A DNA stretch of 64,000 bases, taken from the NCBI GenBank assembly GCA_037954325.1, contig JBBMNZ010000027.1, forward strand, positions 8,458,501 to 8,522,500, given 5' to 3'. How positions within the stretch are numbered: position 1 is the stretch's first letter; each line of letters begins with the position of its first letter. This document shows positions 38,030 through 50,059 of this stretch, piece by piece. The stretch is from Fistularia commersonii (Eukaryota > Chordata > Actinopteri > Syngnathiformes > Fistulariidae). Position numbers and translations under genes: made by a program. The notes beneath the pieces were generated by a model. The model was not told the origin of the DNA. It searched no databases and saw nothing but the letters and a program-made list of their open reading frames with translations.

Positions 38030-38660
38030 TCTTCTCGTGCCCCGGTGACACTCTGTGTTCTTAGATTTCAGAGTGCATTGGACGGTTTTCCCTCTTAATG
38101 GGTAGACTCGCATAGAAAGTACGTGCCCTGAGAGCTTGATTAGAGCTCCTTTTGAGCTTTAAGTGGCAAGAATGTCTAATAAAGAAAAAAATCCACCCTG
38201 AGACAAAGCCCGGTCTCATTTAAATGTAAGAAAACAAAAGCAAATTCTGAATAGATAGAATCGCATTGAGGTCATGAAAATTCAATATACCCATTATTGT
38301 AAAATCCTCCCAAGTTATTTCAGATGTTTAATAGAGCATTCTTATTAGGTGGTGACAGTTGTCATGATAGGAAAGAATCCCTCCTTTGCTAGAGAGGGAG
38401 TTGGGGGATGATATTCATGTGGTACCACAAGTGATAGACATGTCCGTGTCTCCTGGGAACGCTCTTAATGCACTTCCAAGGTTGTCTGCTCTCGCTCTAG
38501 CACACAGTATTACAGAGTGGCAACAAACCCTGACAGTTTCACTGGCCCAGCGGAACCTGTATGAGATGGTTCCTGTTCAGGGAACCGTGGGACCATTAAA
38601 AATAAAAGATCAATACAATAAAGGCACCTGCGGTTGTCTATGCTAATTCCGGGAGCAACG
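38030..38660. promoter_or_regulatory. Candidate conserved block with MEIS/TGIF palindrome
   Basis: TGACAGTTGTCA at 38353-38364 is a near-perfect palindrome of two TGACA half-sites, the arrangement known for TALE homeodomain (TGIF/MEIS/PKNOX) dimers. The flanking 600 bp are unique and of more balanced composition than usual here, with TTTGAGCTTTAAGTGGC near 38152 and GAACGCTCTTAATGCACTTCC near 38456. The plus-strand frame 38386-38646 (86 codons) has no recognisable domain, so I do not call a gene, although it lies in the GC-richer part. Confidence 0.3.
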
Positions 38661-39822
38661 GAAGCAGTGAAGGATGGGAGGTTAGAATGGAGGGGAGATG
38701 AGATGAAGGGACGGGATGATGAAAGTGGGGTTAAAGGGTTAATGTTTCCTAAACCTGGGCACTATTTCTCATGTTTTGTGGTCCAAATGGTAAATAGTGA
38801 TCAGTCCAGAGAGAACGCTAAAACAAGTAATAGTTAAACTGGTGCAGATGGGAAATTGCCAACATTGCCCGCAAAGATGATGATAGTTATGTTTGAAAGT
38901 ATTATCAGCAACATCCCTACAGAAATACACATGGCTTTTTACATTGGGGTCCTATGATCCAGGCGGACTGTTACTCAAAATACTGTATATGTGGTTCACA
39001 ATAACACGGGCGTTTTCCACTTTGCATGGTTGTTCGAGAGTCTCTAAGGGGGAACCTTTTTGAACGGCAGCAATCCAAGATTTCCCAGTCACCACTGGGC
39101 AACCCATGGCCATAGTACACCGAGGACCTTGAAGTCAGTAAAATCAAGCCTTTTCCAATTATTCTCAGGGTTATGCTCATCAAATTTTATTTAAGCCTCT
39201 TTAAACCTCTGGTCTGGGAATAAAAGCCTTTAATTTCAAATCAAGGCTAACCACTTGTTTGAGAGGTTGCACGTATGACTCAGAACAGTGATGACAAGGT
39301 GACATTGTGGCTATGCAAAGGCCAGATCTAATATAAAGTTAAAGAGTCTAACCATTCTGTCTGTTAAGACATTTTGCTAACCCCACTGGAAGGGTAGCTA
39401 TGACACCCCATGAGTGCCCTAATTTTCCTTATTTCTTTGAAAATGACCACAGCGTTGGCTCAATAAACTACTCATACATTTGGTTAAATTGTTTTTAGTT
39501 GCTTCACAAGAGAAAACCCTCCAAACATGAACACTGCAGTTTAAAACCACATTGTTCGTCCATTACTCTTTATATTCAGAGTCCTTCCTCTGGCAACATC
39601 ACTGTTGCATAAGAAGGGATGTTTTTAACATTACAAATTACTGGATCAGACGCTCATGGGCAGCATCAGGATTTGTCGTCTATAGTTAACGAATATGTAA
39701 TTAGTCGAAAGTTAATTTAGGATGGAGCCTCCGATGGAGCCTTTTTGACACTTTACATTTTCATCAGCTTATAGATATTCCTTGCACACATGAATAACTT
39801 GCCCCATATTAATAGTCAGCAA
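38661..39822. other. Non-coding; nothing recognised
   Basis: Mixed-composition unique sequence. The minus frame 38971-39183 has no domain. Confidence 0.6.

Positions 39823-39908
<86 letters not shown>
39823..39908. repeat. (TATC)21 microsatellite
   Basis: Perfect tetranucleotide units on the plus strand (GATA on minus). It is the second such array, about 14.8 kb from the one at 24970. The open frame over it is an artefact. Confidence 0.98.
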
Positions 39909-42900
39909 TCTCTGCATTACAATAAATCCTACCACCATGGTTTCAAACACATTCTTCTCTTCCCTCTGTTATTTGTTAAACATAGGGTTCACTTACAATT
40001 GCTTAGATGTTCCAGACTTAAATCTCATATCATCTAATTTTATGCCGTGTACATATTGTGTTATGCAAATGTTTTGCAAACCAATCATCTTTTTTTTTTT
40101 TTTTCAAATTGCAGTAAATTACATGACACTTTATTGGAACTAAAGAAAATGATGGTGTGTGATATTTTTTTAATAATAATAATGAATCATAACAATAATG
40201 ATAATTAAAAATAATTTAAAAAATTACAGTGTGTCAGACATTGCAGCGTTAAAAATACATAAAATTAATGTTTATATACTCCCACAGACTGTGCATACTC
40301 CCCTGCATGGTTTTGTCAGGTGATGTTGATAATAACTCATCTGTATCAAAATCAATAAAACAGACCAAAACACAATGGAAAATATAATGGAATATTAATG
40401 GTTAAATGAATATGGTTGTGTGGTCCCCAGTGCTCTAGGAGCAGAATAACAGACAATACAAAAAGACAATATTTTCAACAAAAACACGCTAGATAATGTA
40501 GGTCCAGGGGCTCATGGCGGTTAGAGCAGAGAAGCGTGGCCTCTTGGGCCAATGTGCCCATTGAATTAAAAACCTTTGTTTTCTGACCTCCTTGAGAATC
40601 TGGACCTGGATTTTATATGCAGTATTTTTTTTCATAACCCCTCTTTTCTTTGAAGAGAATGACTTAGTGTGTGTTAAGAATCTAAAATCCAGCTCCTAAT
40701 ACTCTGCTCCCAACCAGAAGAAAAGCATATTACAAGAAAGTTGGGGTGCTCACCCTTGTTGTAAGAAACAAAGAATTCATTACTTAGAGTGAATCAGAAG
40801 GTGAAGGTCCCAATTCAAATTCAAACCCTCACTTTTGCCATCTTTGTGAGCTTTGGCACTAACTGATAGAGTGAGATCACTGAAACAATTGGCCAAAATG
40901 AGCTTCTTATTTGGATGGATGTAGGTTGTTGGGCCGCTGCTCCCTCACACTAACTCACTTTGGATTCTTAAGATACAAAGTGGTAAAACTACATAGCTCA
41001 GGCCATGTAGGGTGCAGGTTTCAAAGGCACCCATTCATTTGTACGATCAAAACAGATGTTGAATTGCTGTATCAGCTCTGAGTAGCTTTGAAAACATAGT
41101 TCGGTCCAAGATCATCTGTGTCAGCAGTGACACATTAAATATTTTAAACCTCAGCAGCGATAAAAAAAAATGTACCAGGGAGAGATTCTGCATACACGGT
41201 AAATTCAACCGATATCCATCAAATTCATGACATACCAACACATCTGCTGCACCTATGCATATTTGTAGAAGTTTGATTGTCCTTCATCTCCAGCTTTATT
41301 CCCTTTGCTTTACAAGCCACCTGTCTTTCGACAGAATAAGAATAATAAAGTACAATATTTTAACCCTCTGTTAGATTCTTGAAAACTAGATTTATTAAAT
41401 GGATAGATTGAAAACATATGTATGTTTGCTTGTATATCAAAGCATCCGGTAAAATCCAGACTTTGACTGTTTATTTGTTGTAAGTCCATTTATAGAAAAG
41501 GGGACAAAGACAGTCGCATTTCCTCAATTCTTAAGCAAATTTTCAAAATGTCAGAGCGTTATATTGTATAATAAAAATGATCATGATATCATTTTCATTT
41601 ATTTTTTATTTCAAAATGTAATTTTTCAAATTGTCATTTTTCAAAAACAGAATTAAATCTGAAAAGAAAGACTGATTGAATCAATAATGTCTCATTAATG
41701 ACAGTTCATGAATGGAATATTTGATATATTTTTCTATATCATGAAAGGAAGAGATGAAGGCGGCACAGACAGGAGCAGGTAGTAGTAGTCTGATGGGGAT
41801 CACATGGGGGAGACAAACATGATCAAAGAGAATGGGTTAGGGGCTGGTATAAACATTATTTACAGACAGCTGCAAGAACAGAATCTGTGGCCACAAGGGG
41901 GATGGAAACAAGCAAAATACAATATCTCCTTTTAAGTTAAAACAAAAATAAGAAAACAAATAATAATTGCTTTTTCATTCCCCCATCCACACTTAAGATG
42001 TAGTATAATCATCCATTAGGGGAGTATTTCACAGCATGGGGGGGAAGGGAAGCTAAATATTTCTTTTTTTTTTTCATTTTTTGACAGGCTTGCCATGATT
42101 GCAAGTACAAGAGCTCAGAAATCCTAAATCAACTCCCAACAGATCAAAGTATGAGGCGGTTCTGGTTATTTTTTTTACATTTTTTGAGTGCGTATAGCTC
42201 TTAGTCATCTGCAAAACAGTCAGACATTAAAGTTCCATTCAGTCAGATGCATCTTGTCCTCATTGGAAATGAGACAAAATTATTTCATTAATCAAAATAA
42301 AACCAGCTCCCCACTCAACCTGTAAAAGATCTATTCCTTATCTATCAACTGAAATCAGGGTTTAACTCACCTCTTGTCTGAAGGCAGCAGGGATAAAATA
42401 AATGATAACAGAAAGTTATGAGTACATGCAGGTTGTATTATATTGTAACTTCCATTGAGAGGTTTGAGAAAAAATGAAAATGAAAATAAATATGTTGGCA
42501 ACTCTAATCAATAGATAAACTTTAATGCTAAGAGCAACTATGGTCAATAAGAGCCAATGACAAAAGGGAACAAAAGATAACGAGACGTCAAATTTAGGAT
42601 GTAGGAAATATGTAAAAACAAAGCAAACATTTTGAAAAAGACTGCCAAGGTCATGTTTAAGTGTGTCCGAAACACTACAAAAAAGGGCTTTTTGACAAAA
42701 ATAAAGGTCAACTAGGGAAATTCCATTACATCACACATGTGTAAATTACCTGAGTCATGATGAGGAAGAATAGAAATATTGGCAAAGGATGAAAGATGGA
42801 GAATGGTATGAATAGCGGGAATTTAGTAATAAAGAGGCAGCGTTTATGCTACATGGCAGCAGTAAGAAGTGTGTGAGAGAAGCAGGAGTTGAATTCCAAG

Positions 42901-43551
42901 ATGCACTAAAACCAGTAAAATGAAGATCAGATGTACGGTCCAGGAAGCCATGGATGAGACACAGGATGATATGAAGGTAACCTCACTATAATAGTATCTC
43001 TACAATAGAAGCAATTAAGTCAGGCAAACATCTCAAGAGAGTTGTAAAAAGAAAGTGAGAAAAAAAAATCTTCCAGCATTTAACAAAAATGTAAATTTTT
43101 ACACTTTACAAGCAGCTTATGGTATCCAGTGGCTATTCAAGATTCCTAGCATGTTAAGTTTTAGGGAGAGAGACCTAGAAGGCATTGACAATATAAGGCT
43201 GTGATTGCATGTGACAACCCTATGAAAACCCTATTCCACTGCACAGTGTGCGATGACCACACAAGTAAACTCTGTCATTCCACAGATTGCAACATCTTTA
43301 CTCCTTTGTCAGCAAAAAATCAAATGCCAAAGAGGAGTGAAGGAGAAGAAATATAAAATCTGCACCACAAGCCATGCGAGTTTGTATTACTTCAGAGATG
43401 AAGAGAGAGAGAGGCAGTAACACATACATCCTTATAAATTCAGTCAGTAGAGACAACACACTATGCTAACAGCACACACCTACACTCACTAACTAAGATA
43501 ACTAATTACAAAAGGGCAGAAATGATTTTTGTGTGGTTTATTTCTAATTGG
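39909..43551. other. Non-coding; A/G-rich in its second half
   Basis: No gene was recognised. There is a T16 run at about 40090, then AT-rich DNA. From about 41740 to 43430 the plus strand is rich in A and G (AAAGGGAAC, GAGAGAGAGGCAG) without a fixed unit. Only one small frame (41047-41241, minus) exceeds 60 codons, and it has no domain. Confidence 0.6.
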
Positions 43552-43861
43552 AGTAGTACGGTGACTTACTTCTGCCTCACAGCACGAAGAACCCTTGTTC
43601 GTTTCCAACAGGGGACCTTTCTGTGAGGAGTTTGCATGTTCTCCATGTGTCTGTGTTTACTTTGTTTTCCTCCCACAGTCCAAAACCATGCAGGGGGATA
43701 ATTCGGAAGGTGCGCGAGTAGGAGCATGAATGGGTGTCTGTCTATATATGTGGCCCTGTGATTGACCTGCAACCAGTCCAGGGTGTACCCTGTCTCCAGC
43801 TTGATGGTAGCCGGGATAGGCTCCAGCATCCCCCTGAAGCCGCAGACAATGGATGGATGGA
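43552..43861 (+). mobile_element. D1 SINE-like repeat (plus)
   Basis: Nearly full length in plus orientation: the decayed head ACGGTGACTTACTTCTGCCTCACAGCACGAAG at 43558, GAGGAGTTTGCATGTTCTCCATGTGTCTGTG near 43625, TTTTCCTCCCACAGTCCAAAACCATGCAG near 43666, GGCCCTGTGATTGACCTGCAACCAGTCCAGGGTGTACCC near 43752, GCCGGGATAGGCTCCAGCATCCCCC near 43810, ending in GGATGGATGG. Box B is mutated (TTGTTCGTTTCC). The minus-strand frame 43566-43829 is an artefact. Confidence 0.88.
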
Positions 43862-45879
43862 TTTTTATTTGGTTGTTGAAGGCTTATAACTGATCCTTGT
43901 TGACCTGTTACAGATCATCATCATTTCTGAGATGAGAACCTCTGTCTCAGGGGAAAAAACGGCCTTAGCTGTTATTACAATAATCACTAAAGGTGTGATA
44001 AGACATGAAAATAAGACAAAAGAGAAAAAGTATTTTTTTGCATACATATAATTACATTTGCAATATATTTGCTTAGCAGATTGGTCCTACAACATTTGTT
44101 TCTTCTTGTTATTCTAAGATGGGACATCAGTATAAAGACAGACACAGCAATAAACATGTATGAGACAATATTCTTGATTCAGCACATTAGGCATTAATTC
44201 CTGCAGGAAGAAACTGCAACATTAGGTGATTAATTTGGTGATTTTGCATGCAAAAGTATCAAAACAAATTTGATGGATCAAAACATTTTCTCAAAATTAA
44301 TCCATAGTGGGACATGGATTCAATTACCTTGTATAATTAATTTCATTTAATTTTGGAAAGTTTAATCCTACTTAAACTAAGACTTTCAAAGACATTTTAG
44401 TTGCCACAGTAACATAAGAAAAGATTAATTCCTTTTATGAATGATGATGGTGATGCTTTTTTCCTTTGGCTTCGTGTATATGAGCACTGCTGTGTCATAC
44501 CCTGCTGCGACTTAAACCTACATTATTGACTTATTGTCACATCTTTTTTTTTTTTTAACTTTGCCTTTTCAGATTATCTATTTTATGGGATCTATTTTCA
44601 TTCTTAGAGGTGACAACAATAACTTTTTAATATAATTTGTTGTGAGTTTGGCACGAGAAACAACATTTAGTTCAAAGGTATTTCAGGGCAGACTGCTTTG
44701 TGACAGATCTCACATATTATGCAACTTACTATGGCATACCAGGCAACATATTCTTTTTATGTTTATAATTTGTGTCTTATTTCACAGCTTTAGTTAGCTG
44801 AAATTATTGCACTTGCATTCCATCCAAGTAATTTTATGATCTTTCCTCTACTGAGCTGTTAATTGACAAAAACATTACGCAGTATATTTACAAAGACCCA
44901 AGTATATTTGTTTACATTAAGTAACACTTGAATAAATTCATTTGATTTATTATGGAGTAAACAAACATTGGCCTTGACCTGTCTTTAGTGATCAACGATT
45001 CCCATTGTGCCATCAAAGAGCAGTCTTGGTCACTGGATTATTGTGGTATGGAATAACTCGGGGAACTTCAGTATGCCGATGCAGATGATCATCGGGCCAT
45101 GAGTGCAGCTGAAACAGCCTTGACAAGGATAGAGAGACTACTATCATTATTTTGACCTTCACAGCAGTAGACTGAGTTACAATAGCCTTGATTCTTTTGT
45201 TGATTTATTTTGACTGCCATATCATTCATATTGGGATGTCAATGTGCAGACTGTGAGTGATGCAAGCAGCCTGCAAGAGATGCACTCCATCTGTGTTTGG
45301 GACTCTCAAACAATACTGCACTCCATACAGTTTAACCATTTCCTCCATAGTAAGATGTTTTGCAATAATCCAGCATGGAAATCAAATGCTGGTATTATAA
45401 ATGCCTTCCTGAGGTTAGCAAAGTTAGCATTAGGTACATGATTCTGGAGATTACAGTTTCTTTCTTGAATTAACTTTGGCAGGGATTTTGTGCACTGAAA
45501 AAAGTTTAGTACTTTTAATATGAAAAAAGTTAACGTGCAAATTAAAACATACCACTCATTATTTTGACAATGAGGAGGAGATGTGAGGCAAAGTTCACCA
45601 AATGGAGTGTGCTGGAACCAACTTCTTTCTTTTGAGGGAATGGTTTCTTCATTAACTTATTTCTCCTCACCATTAGTTGCCTTTATGAAGGAGTTTTTTT
45701 GTCTTTTGTCATTTTACCCAAAAATGCACGACTTGTTTATTCATTAACTTAATGTGGAAACAGTTGGAATGACAGTAGACACTTCAAAATCTGATTGTAT
45801 GTCCTTGGAAATCATCAGACTGTACTTTAAAAATTCACAAAGTACTGCCCCAAGGGAATAAGTCTTGTTCACGTCTACG
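43862..45879. other. Non-coding; nothing recognised
   Basis: AT-rich unique sequence. A GC-richer patch at about 44975-45135 (GGAATAACTCGGGG, GATGATCATCGGGCCATGAG) could be an unrecognised repeat. Frames at 43865-44047 and 45244-45441 have no domain. Confidence 0.5.
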
Positions 45880-46185
45880 GTATTTCAAGCACTGCATTAG
45901 TCACATGGGAAAGAAGGAGCTGAGCCAGAAAGCAAAGCTCTCAGTATGCCATACCATCTACGTCCTCACTCTCTCCGACAATCACGAACTCTGGGTCATG
46001 ACCGAAAGAACGAGGTCCCTGATACAAGCAGATGAAATGACTTTCCTCTGCAGGGTGGCTGAGTGAGGAGCACAGACGTGGGGCAAACTAAGAGTAGAGC
46101 AGCTGCACCTTCATGTCCAAGAGAGTCATCTGAAGCGGTTCGAATGCCTCCCGGGCATCTTGATTAGAGGTCTTCCAGGGTGTAT
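45880..46185 (+). mobile_element. Rex3-type LINE, 3' coding fragment (plus)
   Basis: From 45911 to 46066 one frame reads KKELSQKAKLSVC, then IYVLTLSDNHELWVMTERTR, then IQADEMTFLCRVAE and a stop. This matches the conserved C-terminal domain following the reverse transcriptase in Rex3-like fish LINEs. After a frameshift, 46085-46185 continues with LRVEQLHLHVQESHLKRFE and GILIRGLPG, matching the next part of that domain. The last third and the GATG tail are missing, so the copy is 5' and 3' truncated. It is a dead fragment. Confidence 0.88.
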
Positions 46186-46978
46186 AAGCATTTGGACAAT
46201 AAATGAATGACTACAGGTGGAGGTTGGTGGTTGGTTTGTGGGGTGACCAAGATGTGAATGAAAGAACTAGCACTGATAAAGAAATTATTGAGCTGCTCAC
46301 CAGAGTAAAAGCATAAAAATAACTGTCAAGAACACTAGAAAATGTCTAGATGACTTGACAACCTGCCAAAGACAAAGAAACAGAATAAAAAACTTGTGAG
46401 CAACAGTGGAGGAACACAGGGAGTTAATGTAAGAAGATCATGACAGACTTCAACATCAACACTGCTATGAAGGAAAATAGGTCGGCGCAAAAGCTAATCT
46501 GAGAGTTCAAAAGGATATAATGACAGGTCCAGGTGCTGCATACATTTTCGTCTGAATATGAAAGAGTCTGTCCTCTGCCAATGATGCACAATAGCAACAT
46601 CGGCTGGACATACCATGCTTCTCCTGCACCCTGATTTTAGACCTTTACTTGAGCTTGTATGATTCACAAAACTGTCTACATCCTGGCTATGCATACAATA
46701 GTATGTGTGATACAGTTACAACATTCTTTCACTAAATAAGGTTTTCAGGAAAGAATTGTATTTTTATTTGAAATGGGTGTGCAATAAATGTCTAATCCAA
46801 CAATATACATGAAACTGTGTTCTTGCTTGGAGGAACGCAACACTTGCTTTCAAGACCAAATACTCCGGATAAACCTTAAGGCAGATATATGCTTGGTATC
46901 AAGTACTGCCTTATAATACAGGTGCAATCCCCGGTTATGTCTGAAATTGACTGACAACACAACTCGGATTATTTCTTT
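46186..46978. other. Non-coding; nothing recognised
   Basis: Mixed unique sequence. The minus frame 46494-46694 has no domain. Some 3' flank of the Rex3 copy may still be element-derived. Confidence 0.55.
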
Positions 46979-47260
46979 TCAGGAAAGGACCCACATTCCC
47001 TCAAGGATATCAATCTCCACAGACCGCCATTCCGGCCACTTCATGAGTTTTGGAAAATGCTGACCCAAAGCGGCCATGCCAGCACACTTGCCTTCCCAGG
47101 AGGAGTTCATGGCTCCATTCCAGAGACTTTCTTTAATCTCCTGGTAATACTGCTTGAGTCATGATAAAGCAGCTCTGATGGAGGAAAATCCTGTTATCCA
47201 GGGAAGCGGTTGTAAAAGGGGGGGCCGGTTGCCTTTGTTGCAAGGATGGGTGAGTTTAAA
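46979..47260. other. GC-richer unique block, possible conserved element or lost exon
   Basis: Composition is higher in G+C than the flanks. On the minus strand a 59-codon frame is open from 47158 to the stop at 46979 and reads KESLWNGAMNSSWEGKC and MKWPEWRSVEID among others, rich in Trp and not repeat-like. It is closed by a stop just upstream, with no strong acceptor next to it, and no donor at its end. I do not recognise it. It may be chance, a conserved non-coding element, or a relic. Confidence 0.25.
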
Positions 47261-48089
47261 AAAAAAAAAAAGGAACACAGGTTTTTGGACTGAACACACT
47301 TACACAGCATAAGAGCTGATTCTAGTGTTGAACAAGTCTGTCAATTTTACAAATATTGAGAAATAGAGAACACTTATTTTGAGTCAAAGAAGGTTACCTC
47401 CTAAAGGTAACAATTACTGCATCTCCTCCCTCTGAGGATTTTTCATCAAGAGGTGTTCTTAAACCTTAGAAAAAAAATAAAGCTTAATGGCTCTTCATTT
47501 AGAACATTAGTTTCTTACATTCAACGCATGAGAATTGTTGAGGAAAGGTGATATTTTGTAAATTGGTTGAATGCAAAAACTTTTTACCAGAAAAGTTCAG
47601 GTTCTGTTTCATTGTTGTTTCTTCCTTCCTTGATTTTTTTTAATGATCCAGTGAAAAAAAAAAAAGACAAATGAAGCCAGCTGTATGGTAAAAAGAGCCT
47701 GTACCAAACTGAAAATCAGAACCACAGGGTGTTAATGTCAACTCATGATAACAAACAGTTTCTCATGGGTTTCTAAGAAAAAAAAAAAGAATGCTTGTCC
47801 ATCACTGCAGGACATCCATGTGGTGGATGTTATATAGTATCCTAGTTTTATTGAATCTCCTGCAGAAATATGCATTTATTTAACCGGATGTTATTGCTCA
47901 AGGTCACAGCAAGCAGATGATTAGCTGCATTCACACATATTAGACCCTTGATGATGGAAGATGATACTCCCCCTCATGCACAGCCTATAAAGACAGCAAT
48001 CGTGTAAACTTAAAGGATAAATCAAAGGATGCTAGATGAAAAAAAGCAGAAAAAAGGGAGACAAGAGCAAATGCTTGTTTGTGTTTCTT
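47261..48089. other. Non-coding; several poly-A runs
   Basis: Runs of 11-13 A occur near 47258, 47653 and 47778 in otherwise AT-rich unique sequence. No gene was recognised. Confidence 0.6.
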
Positions 48090-48260
48090 CATGTACTACC
48101 ATTCGGTGACACGGACTGAAGGGACCTAATTAGCCTCTGATTTGCAGCGTGCGACTGGTGGTGATATTTTGATGTGGTTAACTATCATAGCTGGCTGGGA
48201 AAACTTCATTTATGACGTAAATAGGTTTTGTGATTCTTTTATGAAGTTGGTGGACAGTGA
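48090..48260. promoter_or_regulatory. Candidate conserved non-coding block
   Basis: Unique sequence with ACCTAATTAGCC (48124-48135), a homeodomain-type TAATTA core in a TALE/LIM-like context. TTATGACGTAAATAGG near 48210 holds a CRE-like core. There is no open frame. It is a hypothesis based on motif content only. Confidence 0.25.
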
Positions 48261-49106
48261 TGAGCTATAACTACCAAAGGGTTATTGCCACAAAAGCAGA
48301 ACAAAGATGATGATTATTGGTGCATCCTTCAATCCTCAGTCATATTGTATATTATATATCTTATAGCCCCCAGTATAATGCTGTCCGCAAATATTTTAAG
48401 CACAAATGATTTGTATTCTGAAAGGGAATTTTCTGCTGCTTGAAAAAAAGAGGTTTTGTGTGTTAAACATGTTGAGATGAGTAGGTAGAAAAAAGATTTA
48501 TTATTTAAATCCAAAATGAAACGCTTACATCACACATAACTGTTTATATCATTTGGGATTTGCTTTTTTCAGTAATCCTTGATGAAATATTGTTGCGTGC
48601 CGGGTTTCTATGCAACCTGTTTGACGGAGTGATCTTGGAATGAAAATGAGTCACCTGTTCTATAATCCTTGACAGCAGAGTATATTAAATGTTAATCCCT
48701 CGCCATTAGAAATGGTGACAATAAAAGGAAAAGGGTCAGAGGAGAGGAAGGAGAGGATAAAAGGAGATAAGACAAGGGAGGCAATGGATATTTTACAATA
48801 CGTGGCTGAAGTCTAAGGAATTGACCTCCAATTATTGAGCTATTCTATAGTTTAATTTTCCTCTCCTACAGCATTTCTGCATCATCATGGATAGAGAGGC
48901 ATTAGCTTCCAGTTTGGTGCAAATGTCCACTGAGAATGGACTAAGATTATTTTTAGATTGGTACACAATTCTGCAGCCTTTGGTGTTCAATTTGTATTCG
49001 CTTCACAGCAGTTTTACAAGTTACACTACATAGGAAACAATTAAAGCCATAAAAGCTGATAGCTTTGGGCCCTTCAGACCAAATCTACCATTACTCAGTT
49101 ATTAGT
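48261..49106. other. Non-coding; short purine-rich patch
   Basis: Nothing gene-like. A G/A-rich segment lies at 48722-48786. The minus frame 48329-48514 has no domain. Confidence 0.6.
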
Positions 49107-49480
49107 CAATGATGGCTGGTAGGGAAGGTAGAAGAGCAGATAGAGTTTGGATGATATGGGTTGAAAAGTAATATAAGCAGGCTAGATTGAGGCACAAAAA
49201 GAAATGAGGAGAGAGAACAGGAAAGGCGTGAATGAAGTGATGAGAAATAGGAAAAGGAGTAGCAACAAGAAATGAAGAGTGTTCTGTAGCAGTGGCACGT
49301 CGTGGGAATATGATATGAGTTGGAATGAGGATAACATGACAGATCAAGGAATGAACTAAGTGAGGCAGCACACAAGTGACTATCAAGAACAATGGTTGAA
49401 TAACTTGTTTCCCATGGAAATCCCAACGGAAAAGAATAGAGTGGAAAAGAAGGAAGAGAGCAATTTTAACATAAACCCTA
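49107..49480. other. Purine-rich tract
   Basis: About 370 bp strongly biased to A and G on the plus strand, without a fixed repeat unit. It leaves two long, overlapping, out-of-phase frames on the minus strand (49102-49392 and 49106-49426) that read as Ser/Phe/Leu/His-rich peptides with no domain. Confidence 0.7.
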
Positions 49481-50059
49481 TAAATTTCTACTGACAGGGC
49501 AAGCCGCCAGATGGTATAATGCCAAAAATCCTGTCCTCGGATTCTTTCATAGAGATGTAATTGGAGACTACACTGATGCGCTCACAGACAGGAGCTGCTG
49601 CGGTTTAATAGATATATTTATTTGAATTAGCATCGGGGACAGTGCATATTTTGCAATGAATTACTTTTTTGGAGTTTTAAATAAAACTTAATAGAGCTTA
49701 AATACTGGCAATGTTTAGAAATATCCCCAATTGAATCATTATTGTGAGTACCATATAAAAAATATAGTATAAGTATATCAAGATATAAGTTATACATAAG
49801 AATATTCCCAAATCAAACTTATGTGTTATATTTTTGCCAGATTAGTTTAATAATCATTTACTCAGTAGCAAGAATTTATGCAAAAAAGTGGACACTTATA
49901 TTTACTAAATATCAAGGTCCAATAAAATGTTGTGAATGCATTGTGCCTATCAATGAATACGGAGAGATCATTGACCCGTTCTTAGTTAAATCTTGAAGCA
50001 CAATAAATGTTACGTTTAAATAGCGTGTCTATATATGTAATTCAGTCTGAATTAGCCCA
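49481..50059. other. Non-coding; possible conserved stretch
   Basis: A mixed-composition unique block at 49500-49650 (GCTGCTGCGGTTTAATAG, TTTGAATTAGCATCGG) is followed by AT-rich DNA. No frame is open; nothing else was recognised. Confidence 0.5.

Noticed and set aside
38386..38646. 86-codon frame in a GC-richer block
   Set aside because: It is not recognised as any protein, has no donor or acceptor at its edges, and the block is better explained as a conserved non-coding candidate.
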